Assembly (NCBI RefSeq): GCF_030272615.1
Contig: NC_081410.1
Coordinates: 186,171,619-186,235,618, forward strand
Origin: Cryptomeria japonica
Taxonomy: Eukaryota > Streptophyta > Pinopsida > Cupressales > Cupressaceae
DNA: 64,000 nucleotides
Reading direction: 5' to 3'
The notes beneath the pieces were generated by a model, which was not told the DNA's origin, made no database searches, and saw nothing but the letters and a program-made list of their open reading frames with translations. A program made the position numbers and the translations under genes. This document shows, piece after piece, positions 1-10,738 of this stretch; the first letter of the stretch is position 1, and each line of letters opens with the position of its first letter.

Positions 1-279
1 ATATGTACCGTACCTGATCTCGGTAGCATGCCTTGGCAGTGCAAGAAAAGCATCTATCTGCTACTATGTAATGTCAAAATCAATCTCATAACCTATAGGC
101 GGCAAAGACTGAGTTCTTGGTTCTACCATATTGACATAGCAGTAGTCGGTGTCCACTTCAAAACATATATCATCCTTGTATTTCTCCACTAACTGGGGTG
201 GAATCATGTGCCTGTTATGCATCTTTTCCTAAAACTTGCTAAAATAATCATCCATAATCTCAATAAAATTATCACCTAG

Positions 280-1161
280 CTATTTGATGAAGTCATTGAT
301 TTGATGGGTGATTGGTCGACATAGCTCCCAAACTACATTACCGACTGATGGAAAGAATTTCTCAAAATAGAAAAACATGCATACCAAAAGTGATCCAAAC
401 TTCAGTGTGTTTGCTGAGTTGTTCTTCTTCGGCTTCCTTATGGTATTGATATTTTCAAACAGATTTTTCAACAACACTTCACATAGATCAATCTTCATAC
501 CTTTCTTCACAATTTTATAAGCTAAATCAACAGTAGCACAAGGTACACTATTTTCCCTTGCCGATTGAAAGAAATAATAAACTATGACTCTAACTGCAAA
601 CTTCAGCTCTGCATCTGTGACATTATTCAGTTTCAAACCTTTGCAATCAAATTCAACTCCGGTTAAAGTGATCAATTCCTTCTGTGAAATCATTTTCTGA
701 ACTCGAGCATGGTCAAAAATAGGGTAACCAGTGATCAAGTGGTCAATTTCCTTGGTGATCTTGAATGGTTGCTCCTCTAACCACATAAAGTCATCATGAA
801 CTCTGCTCAAAACAAATTTAACCCATTGGGTTTTCAAGACTCGCGGGTAGGTTAGGGCTTCGGTCAATCCCTTGACTTTAATATGTTCAAACTTGCTATC
901 CAGTTTTCCATCAGTACACAATTCATCATACGTGTCCTTGATCTCTGTGTGACCTAGTTCCTCAACACGACACTTAGTGAAGAATCTGACATCCTCAACT
1001 AATAAAACCCTATCCGGAATGAGTGAAAATGTAGTTTTATCACCTAGCTCAGATGCTACTTTGGGAGGTAGTGAGTATTTCAGTGAGGGCTTCTCAATGT
1101 TCTCAACAACAACGGGTTTTTGAATCTTAGGAGCCATTTCAAACTTTGGATAATCACTCAC
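280..1161 (-). CDS. ORF2 of element A, conserved protein of unknown function (293 aa, then TAG)
   Basis: I do not recognise this family by name. The start is the ATG at 1161, about 530 nt downstream of ORF1. The protein aligns by eye with ORF2 of L, J, N, B and O. Shared landmarks are an EELG..EIK motif near residue 68, a HDDFMWLEE segment matching HGELFWLD in L, a following KITKEI motif, a VIVYYFFQ segment, an IDLCE motif and an LKFGSLLVCMFFYFEKFFPSVG block near the C-terminus. The frame closes at TAG 280-282, but the same frame to the left edge still matches the family (a KYKDDICF-like segment and an EPR motif) and is broken only by TAG triplets, so the original protein was longer. It was probably expressed separately from ORF1. 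Confidence 0.7.
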   Translation of the reverse strand: MSDYPKFEMAPKIQKPVVVENIEKPSLKYSLPPKVASELGDKTTFSLIPDRVLLVEDVRFFTKCRVEELGHTEIKDTYDELCTDGKLDSKFEHIKVKGLTEALTYPRVLKTQWVKFVLSRVHDDFMWLEEQPFKITKEIDHLITGYPIFDHARVQKMISQKELITLTGVEFDCKGLKLNNVTDAELKFAVRVIVYYFFQSARENSVPCATVDLAYKIVKKGMKIDLCEVLLKNLFENINTIRKPKKNNSANTLKFGSLLVCMFFYFEKFFPSVGNVVWELCRPITHQINDFIK

Positions 1162-1688
1162 AAAAGAGCCTTAGGGTTTGAAAACTTTTAACCAGCAGAC
1201 CCTTTCCACTTAGTAAATATAAAACAGATATTCACAACTGATATGATCGGTTAACTTGCTTGACAATGCGTTGTGATTGATATAAATACCTTGAAATTTC
1301 ACTCGGGAGGAGTTTAATCGCCTTTGAATTGCTTTGCTCTGCTTTCTAAAAACTTGGTAAGTGTAAAATGATCGTGCAAAAGCTTTAAGTACACATTTTA
1401 CCTTATTGGGCTCCATGCAGTTAGATCATAAAGCATTAAATGCACTATGTTCCACTAAACCAATTTACCTTCCTTTTTATGCTTTTACCGAGTAGCCAAA
1501 CTTCCTACATTTACCGACTTGACAGGCTTCCTGCATTTACCAACTTGACTAGTGCTCCAAAAGACTTGATAAAATTTCAAACTTGCTAATGCATCGTAGC
1601 TATGCAGATTTTGAATTAAGTACATGATAAAATAGGAATTGTTAAGATTTAACCTTGAGAGAATGCAGTCCCTTCATACCTTTACTGA
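1162..1688 (-). other. ORF1-ORF2 spacer of element A
   Basis: About 530 nt without a convincing ORF between the two genes. On the minus strand it contains AAGGTATTTATATC (1279-1292), a form of the AG-GTATTT motif found upstream of ORF2 in L, J, N and O. Here it lies 118 nt before the ORF2 ATG, further than in the others. No pol remnant is visible. Confidence 0.5.
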
Positions 1689-3041
1689 TTAATTTGGAAT
1701 AGATGCACCTTTTTTGGTAGTTAAGGTGCTTTTTTCATTTGACACATTTTCCATCTTTTTCCAAATCATCTGGAATTTGTTTTTAATTTCTTCAATATCT
1801 CCTCTAGGTTGATCTCTGCAATCTCTAGCCAAGTGTCCAACTTTGTGACAATGAAAACATGCCATACCAGGATTTCTCCATGATCTTCGGTTGTTCATTC
1901 CAAACCTTATAAAATAGTTGGCACTTATATGTCCATATCTTCCACAACATTCACACCATATCCTTGTATTATAATCCCATGATACTGCAATATATTGTCG
2001 GTTAAGATCTGTGTGAGTTTGGTAGCCTCTAGTATTTGCTTGGTGTGCAGACCACATATAGTTCTTCTGCTTAAACCAACACTTCTCGATACTGTGTCCA
2101 TATCTATTGCAGTTTTTACAAAACCCTTTGAATTTTGCCTTCTGATAATTGCTAGTAGACTTTGTCCTACATTGGTTAGATGTGTGACCATATTTATTAC
2201 AATTGTAACAATAACCATTGGACCTAGTGACATTCGATTGCTTACCTTTTCTAATTTGGCACATGTTGGCAGTATGTCCTTGTTTTCCACAGTAGTTGCA
2301 AATAGACTTCTTTCCTTTGATGTTCTTCTTGTTTCCAGCTTTCTTTGATGATTCTCCTCTCTCAGTGGTGTTGATTCCTTTCTTGGTAGAGTCTTTTCCT
2401 TTGTAACCGAGTCCTACATCTTTGTTGGGTCTTCTTGTAGTTAGTTGCTCATCCAACATTTTTGATGCTTTATAACTCTTCTTTAGTGTTTCTTTAGATT
2501 TCTTCTCTATTTCAAGTTCAACGGTCAACCTTGATATTTCAAGTTTCAATGCTTGATTCTCATTTTCCTTTAGATTTGCTTCATGATGTGCATAACCCAA
2601 TTGATCAGATAGATTTTGTTGAATTTCAGTCATCCTTGTGATTTCATCATTGTTTTCAGACACTAATGCTTCAAGTTGTTTTTTTTCTCTTTTTGTATCT
2701 CTTATGTTATCCTCAGTTGTCCTTAATGCATCAAGATTTTCAGTCATCTGTGTGCTGAAATGTTCATGTTCTCTTTTCATTGCTTTTAGTTGATCAATCA
2801 GTGCTTTGTTCTTTTCTTTCGATGCTCCAATCATTTCTTCAGTCTCTTCAAATATACTATTCTCAGATGATGTCTCAATTTGTTCCACCAGCTCTTGAGA
2901 GTCCTGCAAATCATCAAACAATCTTCTTCTAACTTTCAAATATTTTTGCATTTGTTTCTGCATGTCTACAATCACTTGATTAGCATGATCCAATTCATTT
3001 TGAAGATTTACAATTCTCTGAGATTGTTTGTAGCCTTCCAT
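1689..3041 (-). CDS. ORF1 of element A: Gag-like coiled-coil protein with five zinc knuckles (450 aa)
   Basis: Start chosen at ATG 3041 (MEGYKQSQ), about 50 nt after the primer site. The open frame upstream merely reads through primer site and LTR. Roughly residues 10-220 are Glu/Lys/Gln-rich with heptad spacing, predicted coiled coil. A basic linker follows, then a knuckle array: CNYCGKQGHTANMC, CYNCNKYGHTSNQC, CKNCNRYGHSIEKC, a degenerate CECCGRYGHISANY lacking the last Cys, and CFHCHKVGHLARDC. CCHC knuckles are the RNA-packaging module of retroelement nucleocapsid, so a Gag-type role in RNA binding and assembly is likely. No canonical copia Gag (UBN2-like) domain is seen. The frame has no internal stop. 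Confidence 0.8.
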   Translation of the reverse strand: MEGYKQSQRIVNLQNELDHANQVIVDMQKQMQKYLKVRRRLFDDLQDSQELVEQIETSSENSIFEETEEMIGASKEKNKALIDQLKAMKREHEHFSTQMTENLDALRTTEDNIRDTKREKKQLEALVSENNDEITRMTEIQQNLSDQLGYAHHEANLKENENQALKLEISRLTVELEIEKKSKETLKKSYKASKMLDEQLTTRRPNKDVGLGYKGKDSTKKGINTTERGESSKKAGNKKNIKGKKSICNYCGKQGHTANMCQIRKGKQSNVTRSNGYCYNCNKYGHTSNQCRTKSTSNYQKAKFKGFCKNCNRYGHSIEKCWFKQKNYMWSAHQANTRGYQTHTDLNRQYIAVSWDYNTRIWCECCGRYGHISANYFIRFGMNNRRSWRNPGMACFHCHKVGHLARDCRDQPRGDIEEIKNKFQMIWKKMENVSNEKSTLTTKKGASIPN

Positions 3042-3089
3042 TGATAAGATTTTTCTCTTTAGGTAGTTAAACCCTTTTCCAAGATTCAA

Positions 3090-3101
3090 GCTCTGATACC
3101 A
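3090..3101 (-). promoter_or_regulatory. Primer-binding site of element A
   Basis: Minus strand TGGTATCAGAGC, the complement of the 3' end of plant initiator Met-tRNA, two bases inside the 5' LTR end (CCTAACA). This is the minus-strand DNA priming site. Confidence 0.85.
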
Positions 3102-3103
3102 AT

Positions 3104-4155
3104 TGTTAGGCCCAATATGGAAAGCTAATGTACGGAGAGGGGAGGGGTGAATCAGTACTTCATATCTTTTCTTCAACAATAACTTTACTATTAAGCATAA
3201 ACCAAAAACTGATGTAACATAATATAATGCTAAAACAAATAAATAATAATCATACATGATTCACTCCATAACACATATATTTTGGTTACATAGAAACTCT
3301 TGGTTAGAGAGAAAAACTGCGGTGGGGATGTCACCCACAACTTCACTACTACAATAATAAAGGTTGCTCGGTTAGAGCTACATGTTTAGCTATTTCTGAT
3401 AGCTTACCCTGTTAGGACTATCAAGATCTTTAGATCTACCCCTCTAAAGGATTTTACAACACTTATTCTAAATGTTGAACTTGGTTAAAGGATTTACAAT
3501 TTATAGACTTTGTTAGAGTCTTTTACCCTGTTAAAGGTTTCTCTTACAACTCAAAATATTACAATCAAAATCTTACAAAATATCTGCAACTTCACATCTG
3601 AAATGTTATAGCAGATTCTATGTGCTCAAAATGAAATTAACTTTCTTATAGCATGCCTTGGTAAATCATAAATTAACTCGGTAAACCTTTCTATTTACTC
3701 TGTTCCTTGACTGTTCTCTGAAATCCTTCTTGGTGACCTCTATGTATCTCTGTCATTCATAACAGTCATAACACTTAGTGCTTTCCCATGAATTTTCTTT
3801 TCACATATGTCTTGCTTCACACATATATTTGATCCTCAATTCATGTTGTATAAAAAGATCTCTTGTAATGGTGATCTGTTCATGCTTTGATCTTACAAAC
3901 ATGATTCATTAAATGAATAACCATACAAAATATTCATTGGATAGATATCCTCAAAATCATATAAAATCTATAAGTGCAATTTCCAATGTGTTAACGATTT
4001 CTTGTTCCTCGATCTTTGTAACATGTTTCCCATATGTGTCTAGGTTCAATGAATTTGGTAACTCATTTCACTCAGTGTGTATTAACTCGGTATACCATCT
4101 TTGTTGCTCAGTAGTCATAGAACATTACTCGGTAGACAGCTCGGTGTATACTACA
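3104..4155 (-). repeat. 5' LTR of element A
   Basis: The inner end (minus strand CCTAACA) abuts the primer site. Just inside it the minus strand reads ACTGATTCACCCCTCCCCTCTC, the U5-end motif shared by all the pol-less families and by copia M. The outer end is probably the CTACA at 4151-4155 (minus-strand TGTAG), but GTCA at 4162 is also possible. No coding potential. Confidence 0.65.
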
Positions 4156-4160
4156 CTTTG

Positions 4161-7100
4161 TCATTTTCTCAAATCCCCAAAGGAGTAGTTTTTGCAGAAG
4201 ATCCTAGAATGTACATTCATTGTCACATAGAAGAATTAGGTGATGAGGAAATCAAGAGTATGTATAAGACTGTAATTTGTGACAATTCTGGTAATGTGAA
4301 ACCTGAACACAAAATAGTTGAAACCCTAGGATTCATTGAAATTCTCTGAATTCTGGATTTTCCTAACGATGTTATAAGGATAGTTCTAAGCAGGGTTCAT
4401 AGTGAATTCTTTTGGTTAGACTTAGTTCACAAAATTACAAAAGAGGCAGTAAAGGTTGTAACAGGGTTACCTTCCACCGGTAACAGACCTGATAGAACAA
4501 AGAAGGTCTCAAATGACCTAGTGAGTAACCTAACAGGTGCAACATCTGATAAGAGATCCTTAAGAGTAAATGATGTAACCGACATCAATGTCAAATTCAT
4601 TAGCATGATTTTAGGCTACAAAACCACACATGCAAATAGGTTAAACTCAATCTCTAGCCTATACATAAAGAGTGCTTATGATATGATTACAGATAATGCA
4701 AAAATAGATGTGTGTGAATGGTTGAAAGATGAACTTATTGACAATCTTGGAAAGATAAAGAAAGACAAAAAGGGGACATTCAGATTTGGAAACCTACTTG
4801 TCTATTTAATGCTACACATAACAAAACAAGTGCCAGGAATATTGGTTTTGATATACTGGTAGGCAAACAATTGTCTGATTTACTAAATAACATGGGTGAA
4901 AATAGAGAAAATAATATAAATGAGTACTTTCAGGCATTAAAGGCCCAGATGAATATCAGAGTCAGATTATCACAAGCAATTGTAAATAAGTATAAGGATG
5001 AAATATGATTTGTTATTAAGAAGGATGAGGTTTGGATGGAGGTCGTTGTCCCAAGAACCATTTGGGTTACTGAAATGGGTTATGAAACTGATGACCACAT
5101 AATTGAAACATATGCAAAATCCCTCCTGGAAGCACCTAAGGAACCTAAAGAAGAGGTATTTGGCAGTGCCGAGACCATTGAAAATCAAATCCAATCAAAG
5201 AAAAGGGTAAAAAAGGTGGAAGCAACAGTTAGAAGAGGATCTAGGCAAGCAAAAGCTATCAAAGAAGATGTACTTAAACAAATTGGTATTACTGAAGATG
5301 AGTTAGAAACACTGCCTCCAGGAACTCACCTTTCACCGGTTGCAACCTCTTCGGAAAGTGATATGCCAGCTGAATTTAAAAGAGTTGTGAGAAAAAGGAA
5401 ACCTTCACTGGTATCTACACCTTCTCCTAGAAGAACTAGATAGAAACAACAGGCAGTAAGGCCCCCAGCTAGAAAAGTAACTCCAAAGAAGAAGTTAACA
5501 CCCAAGAAGAAGACTCAACAAACCATTGCTCCAATTGACAAACTTCTAAATGAAATTAGAGAGGATGGAAAGCTGAAAAACATCAATAAATTATATGATT
5601 CATTATCAATTGATGACAAGGAGAAAGTTGAAAACAATGTAATTCTACACTTGGACATTTACAAGAAAATTCTAATGCAAGTTGTAGATGAATTACCGGT
5701 AGAGCTGTTTAAAAGACTTGAAGCTAGACGGCAAGTTGTTGTAGAGCTTGATAAGAAAATGAAAATTGAAAAACTACTTGTTGTTTATCTAGTCAACTCA
5801 CCAAAAGAGATAGATGATCTGATCTCTAAGGTTAACCGATCAGTATTTTCAACTGCACACTGGCATGTAGCACTTATGGTTGGTAGAGTGAATGAGGTAG
5901 CAGAGGAAACTGCTAATGCATGGGACATATTCCTTTTAGAGAAGGAAAAGCAAGAAGAATATAGAAACCCTAAACCCATCAAAGTATATCAGAAGGATAA
6001 GGATAAGGGAAAAGGCAAGGTTGGTGGACCACCTAGCATAAAAATAAAAGATAACTTATCCCCACCACCTCTGGATACTCCACCGGTAGTTACCACTGAC
6101 AATCAACTAGCTAGTGAGAGTATGGACATACCACAAGAGGACACCAATCCCAATTCTGAGGTGTTATATACAGTAGACATTGACACACAAAAAGTCAATA
6201 TTGTGGTAGATAAGGATACAACTAGGAAAACAGATATGGCTAATGAGCCACCGATAACAAATGGTATAGAAGGTAAACCGGAAGATGACAACACAAAGCA
6301 ACAGGCTCCATCACAGAAACAAATTCATACAGAGACAGTGCCACCTGCAATAGCTGAGCAATCCAAACCTTTGCTTAAAGAAATGGAAACACAAACTGAC
6401 CTACCAGAGGTCACCACAAGCAAGGAAATTGCTCCCACCGGCGGGATACAGAGTGTTGGCTCTTCAAATACAGAATTCAAATCAACTAATGTAACAAAAG
6501 TTCTTTTGGATTCCATTAAGAAGATAACAGATTGTAGCTCACAAGCATACAAGGCAATAGATGATACGATTCCAATTTTGAAAATGATAGCACCTAAATG
6601 TAATGTAGATAATAAAGATTCCTTGAGTCAACTTGACACTTTGTCTAAGTATATTACTGACAACACTATGATAGTTGAACAAATAAAAGAGGAAGCATTC
6701 AAGGAGAGACTGAGAAAGAAACACACAAATTCTTTGAGGAGGAAATAAAGAAGTGTACAAGGCAATTTGACACACTTTTACCGAAACTATGTAGTACACT
6801 AAAGGAATTTAAAACTTTGTACAGGGATACATGTAAAACTAACTTTTTGACAGTTGATATAGACAAGAAAATCAGCAAGGTATAGGAGGAAATAAATCAA
6901 CTAGCTGATAACTTCATTAATTCATCTGATTCATTATCAGTTTTTGAGAAGAAAATAACAAGTTTTGAGGAAGAACTACTAAAGTTGGAAAGAGAGAAGG
7001 AAAGAATAAAAGGAAAGGCTAAAGATCTACAATGGAGACTTAGTCCAAAATTGGACTACCTCGCCTCCCTAAGAAAAGAAATATCTGATGCTTTGATTCA

Positions 7101-7254
7101 AGGATAGAAAACACCGGCAGAGCAAATGCAACACCTCACCGGTACAGTTCAAAGGACTAAGGCCACAATAAAAGATAGCAAAAAGTTCATTGAGAGCCTG
7201 AATTTGGTTTTGGTGGATCTTTTTCAGATTGTAACCAACCGGTTACAAGGATGA
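4161..7254 (+). pseudogene. ORF2 remnant of element B
   Basis: Begins mid-gene where A inserted, at the segment matching FSKIPKGVVYAEDP of L. The unknown N-terminal domain runs to about 4860: CHIEELGDEEIKSMY, an FWLD.VHKITKEAVKVVTG block, KRSLRVNDVTDINVKF, ANRLNSISSLYIKSAY, KGTFRFGNLLVY. A basic segment follows, then a Thr/Pro/Glu-rich segment and coiled coil to 7254. In-frame stops include TGA 4347-4349, TAG at about 4860, TGA near 5006, TAG near 5441 and TAG near 7105, plus frame changes. The last stretch after 7105 still matches D (SLNLVL.DLFQIVTN). Non-functional in this copy; function of the family unknown. Confidence 0.75.
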
Positions 7255-7452
7255 AACAGGAAACCACACTCAATTGATACTTTGACAACCTTTGTCATTA
7301 ATGCCAAAGGGGGAGTAGTGGAATGAGAAAAATAACCAGCAAATGACTCATCAGCTCAGGGGGAGCACATATTCTTCTGGTACACAAATTTTTGGTAAGA
7401 CAATTCCGGCAAACTCTTTTGGATAACAATTTTTGGATTTTTCTCATGAGTG

Positions 7453-7542
7453 TTGCCATCAATGCCAAAGGGGGAGATTGTTGGAAAATGCACACTCCAA
7501 TGAGATATTGTAGGTGATTGAAGGCTTTGTCATTGATGGCAA
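7453..7542 (+). promoter_or_regulatory. Polypurine tract and flanking stem-loop, element B
   Basis: AAAGGGGGAGAT (7467-7478) directly precedes the 3' LTR and is the plus-strand priming tract. It lies in the loop of a possible hairpin: TTGCCATCAATG (7453-7464) is the exact reverse complement of CATTGATGGCAA (7531-7542) inside U3. Two further G-tracts occur upstream, CAAAGGGGGAGTAG (7304-7317) and CAGGGGGAGC (7356-7365). Confidence 0.7.
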
Positions 7543-8276
7543 CCTTACAATCCTATGACACCGGCAAGACAACTTACCGGCACCAAAAAAGACAGACTCT
7601 ACACCGACATAGAGATCACCGGCAGTAAAAGGAAGCATACTGACACAGAAGCCGACAGGAATTTTGTTTGTAATATATTTTGTTAATTATTGTAAAATCA
7701 TTTTAATCTGACTTGGCAAGTTGTAAAATGACTCTTATATATAAGAGATCATTGTAGAACATTTTGTAGTAGAAGGAAGAAAATATATAGGCGAAATAAG
7801 GCAGACCTATTATGCAAATTATAGGTTAAGGGTTTATGTATGAAGCAGAGCTATAAACCGGTACTAGATCTGGCATAGTAGATGCTATTTTGAAGCAGTA
7901 CAAGACATTGGATTTATATAATCTAATTTGTAAGTCAGTGAGACTTCCCATTTTGTAATTGAGCAGTGAGCTCTAGGCACTTGGCCTTCCTGCATGTGGA
8001 GGCCCCTATTGTAGCAATAATATTCTCTTAATGGCCAGTAAGTGAATATTGTGGGTCACAAATCCCACCGAGGTTTTTCCCACACTGGGTTTCCTCGTTA
8101 AACTACTATGTTATGGTGTGTTTTTCATGTGGTTGATGTTATCTCTGTTTATTGCACTATTTCTTGTTTACTGGTATAAAGTATTGATATGCTTTACATG
8201 TTTTAAGTTAAGAAAATCTTTTAACCAGTTAGATACTGATTCACCCCCCCTCTCAGTATCTATGGGAATCCTAACA
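7479..8276 (+). repeat. 3' LTR of element B (798 bp)
   Basis: Starts TGTTGG right after the polypurine tract and ends CCTAACA. A TATA box TATATATAAG lies at 7736-7745, so U3 covers about the first 290 bp. Near the end is the shared GATTCACCCCCCCTCTCAGT motif. Confidence 0.9.
7736..7745 (+). promoter_or_regulatory. TATA box in the LTR of element B
   Basis: TATATATAAG. The related G LTR has TATATAAA at 63039-63046 in the same context, which supports a real RNA polymerase II promoter. Confidence 0.6.
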
Positions 8277-9378
8277 ATAAGAAGTAATGTATAACTCAAC
8301 GGGAGAATTTTTTGAGATCAGTTTTGTATTTTTTGGCAGGGAACCGGAAAAGCACTTCAAGGATCCATTTTTCACATGAGTGTTGCCATCAATGCCAAAG
8401 GGAGAGATTGTTGGCAATTAACACTCATCTGGCTTAGTTTTGTTGTCATTGATGGCAACCCACACCATTTTGGGTTGGTCAATTAACCGATACTCACCAG
8501 TATTCATTGTTTGGCAAACCAACATTCAATCATCTAGCACACAAGGAACCGACACCGGCAGACAAGGGAAACTGGCAAACTAGGAACCAGTATATGATGT
8601 CGACATGGGAGATTGATCTGGTGGGCCTACACGGCAATGATCAAAGGCATCGGTCTTGAAGTTTAATGAATTTATTTTTGCTTAGGCCAACATGTAAATA
8701 AATTGTAATATCATTGTAATCTGACATAAGGTATTTATGTTTGTGTTTGGGAAGGGTATTTAAGTCAATCTAGTTAGGTTATTTTGAGAATGTAAGAGAA
8801 GGTAATAGAATATAGTAATGTGATATTGTGTGAGAAATCTTGATCGACAGAATGCGAATGTAATATTTTGTAGTCGATCATGGATATTGGTTTAAAGGTT
8901 TGGGAAGTGAAGCAAGATACCGGTAGGGAAGGACATAGTGTGAACCGATACAGACTGTGCTTTAACCAGAACTCATCCATCATAGCAGACGCACTCTTAA
9001 AAATCAGAATTTTGTTGGTAACTCCATAGGTGGTGTTCGTAGTTAGTGAGGCTCCTTTTTTGATGAGCAGTGTGCTCTAGGTTGTTGGCCTTCCTACATG
9101 TGTAGGCCCCTATTGTAATATTTATTCACTTGGCCAGTGGATAAATATTATGGGTCTACAATCCCATCGTGGTTTTTCCTCTTTGAGGTTTTCCATGTAT
9201 AAATCTTTGTGTTATGTTGTATGCTCTTGTGGTTGCTTCATTTTTGTTTGTTGTTATATTCTTTCATGTTTACCGGTTATTGAACTGCATTGTTAATAAG
9301 GTTAAAATTGATTTTACCGGAAGAACACTTATTCACCCCCCCCCCCCCCCCCCCCCTCAGTGTTCTTGGATTCCAACA
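8277..9378 (+). mobile_element. Element C: 3' end of a pol-less LTR retrotransposon
   Basis: About 130 nt of internal tail with polypurine tract AAAGGGAGAGAT, then a 970-bp 3' LTR (8409-9378), TGTTGGCAATTAACACTC to GGATTCCAACA. The LTR is the same family as element O in the opposite orientation. The rest of C lies beyond B to the left. The LTR holds a 21-C run at 9336-9356. It abuts the AT-rich DNA I assign to E. Confidence 0.8.
8383..8458 (+). promoter_or_regulatory. Polypurine tract stem-loop, element C
   Basis: TTGCCATCAATG (8383-8394) pairs exactly with CATTGATGGCAA (8447-8458). The purine tract and the LTR start at 8409 fall in the 52-nt loop. Same arrangement as in B although the LTRs are otherwise different. 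Confidence 0.65.
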
Positions 9379-10543
9379 TAATTAAGGGTGAAGGATAAAA
9401 ATTAATTAAATAAATTTAAATTTATTTAATTAATGGTTGTGGGTTAACATAAAGGATTAATTAAATAAATAATAAATATTTATTTAATTGGCTAGGAAGG
9501 GATAAGGTCAATGGTGATTGGGTATGGATAAATTTAGGTGTCTATAGTCCCTTTGGTTCCACATGGTTGGGTGGTTTGATGCCTTCTTCCATTGGTATGT
9601 TCTTCAGTGGATTCTCTTGTGAATGGATGTGGATCATATCTCTTCAGCTTATGGATGGATATTGTGGCACATTGATGTATATGATTCATTTGGCTTATGT
9701 ATTGTAAAATTCATGAGATAATTATATTTGTAGTTTAGAGCTATGCTCCTTGTTGTAAAATGGATAATGTGTTCTTATGTAATGGTAGTTGAGGTATTAC
9801 GTTATGATCATAATCCTTGTAAGAGAACATATTGTGGTAATTCTTGTTGTATCTTGATATTGTCTATTTATGGAAAGGAGGAGTTGGAGTTTATGCTTAG
9901 TTGGGTAAGATGTTATTTCCTATTTGAGTTTATCTTTAAGGTATGGATGTGCATTTAAAACTCTATAAAAATCTATTATGATAAAGGAAATAGAATAGGC
10001 ATGTGGTAGACGATATTGGAAATGGAATAATGATGTTAATATAATGAATAAGAGAATGAGAATTAGGAATATTTGGATAGTGTTATTAAAATGAATCTTG
10101 AGGGGGGTTTAATGACATTTGCATGATTGTAATCATGATAGTTAGATTAGTGAAAGATCTTACATATATGCATGAAGAGGAAATGATAGTTGTGTGTTAC
10201 AATGCATTGGATTATCGTAGTAATCATGATGGTATGTTATTGATGATGTAAGTAATCATGTTGAGATACCCTAGGGAAATATGATTGTTGTCTTGTATTT
10301 ATTTCCGCTTGCGTAATATGTTCATAATATTTTATTTTAAATTGATTAGATGTGTATGTAGAAGATAAATTTTTATTGCATTTGGATATGGAATTACATA
10401 CATATGTGTTACATGAGTAAAAGTTTTAGAAAAAAAAAATCTCTATTGTGTATTAGATGGTTAATTTCTGTATGGTATTTTGGTAAATCTAGTATCAAAG
10501 CCCATGTTCATACATTATGTACTCTGGTTTCATATGAGCCCAT
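9379..10543 (+). other. Probable 5' LTR end and leader of element E
   Basis: AT-rich, no coding region. A weak primer-binding site CTAGTATCAAAGCCC at 10489-10503 suggests that the LTR ends just before it. I could not align this stretch with the 3' LTR at 61171-62752. Either the LTR is longer than the two visible parts, or part of this is unrelated sequence. Confidence 0.4.
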
Positions 10544-10738
10544 TGTTAGGATTGATGATAGTCCCAAAGATACACAGAGGGGGGGGGGGGGGGGGGGGGG
10601 GGGGGTGAATCAGTATCTAACTGGTAAACAAATTTTCTTACCTTATTAAGTATTTTAAATTCCAAAACAATGTACCGATAAACAAGAATTAATGCAGTAA
10701 ATAAGAACAATAAAGACAACATAGAAAACACACCATAA
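10544..10738 (-). repeat. Inverted LTR 3' end at the left terminus of D
   Basis: Matches the last ~185 bp of the D LTR in reverse, including the copy-specific insertion that gives GGGACTATCATCAATCCTAACA where relatives read GGGAATCCTAACA. Contains a 27-G run (10579-10605). Confidence 0.85.

Larger units (their letters stand above)
1..4155 (-). mobile_element. Element A: pol-less LTR retrotransposon, 5' two thirds
   Basis: Minus-strand element entering from the left edge. Read on the minus strand it has a 5' LTR, a tRNA-Met type primer site, ORF1 with zinc knuckles and ORF2, with nothing resembling protease, integrase, RT or RNase H between them. The 3' end and 3' LTR lie outside the window. 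It interrupts the ORF2 remnant of element B: B-type coding sequence on the plus strand starts immediately right of its LTR. The outer LTR boundary is uncertain (4155 or 4162), because no second LTR is visible to compare. Both ORFs are nearly intact, so this is one of the youngest insertions here. Confidence 0.85.
4156..8276 (+). mobile_element. Element B: 3' part of a pol-less LTR retrotransposon (family with ~790-bp LTR)
   Basis: The visible part is the 3' half: ORF2 remnant, purine tracts, 3' LTR. The 5' half lies beyond element A, outside the window. B belongs to the same family as D, L and G, sharing the LTR start TGTTGGNAAATGCACACT and the end GGGAATCCTAACA. Right of its LTR comes ATAAG and then the 3' internal tail of element C, so B was inserted in C. 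Confidence 0.85.

Noticed and set aside
8383-8458. Inverted repeats at tract-LTR junctions as MITE ends
   Set aside because: They straddle the LTR boundary, recur at the same place in different elements and have no target duplication. They are part of the LTR elements.
9379-10543. Host gene or intergenic host DNA
   Set aside because: No ORF of note. Its position before E gag, with a weak primer site at 10489, makes E leader/LTR more likely, though not proven.
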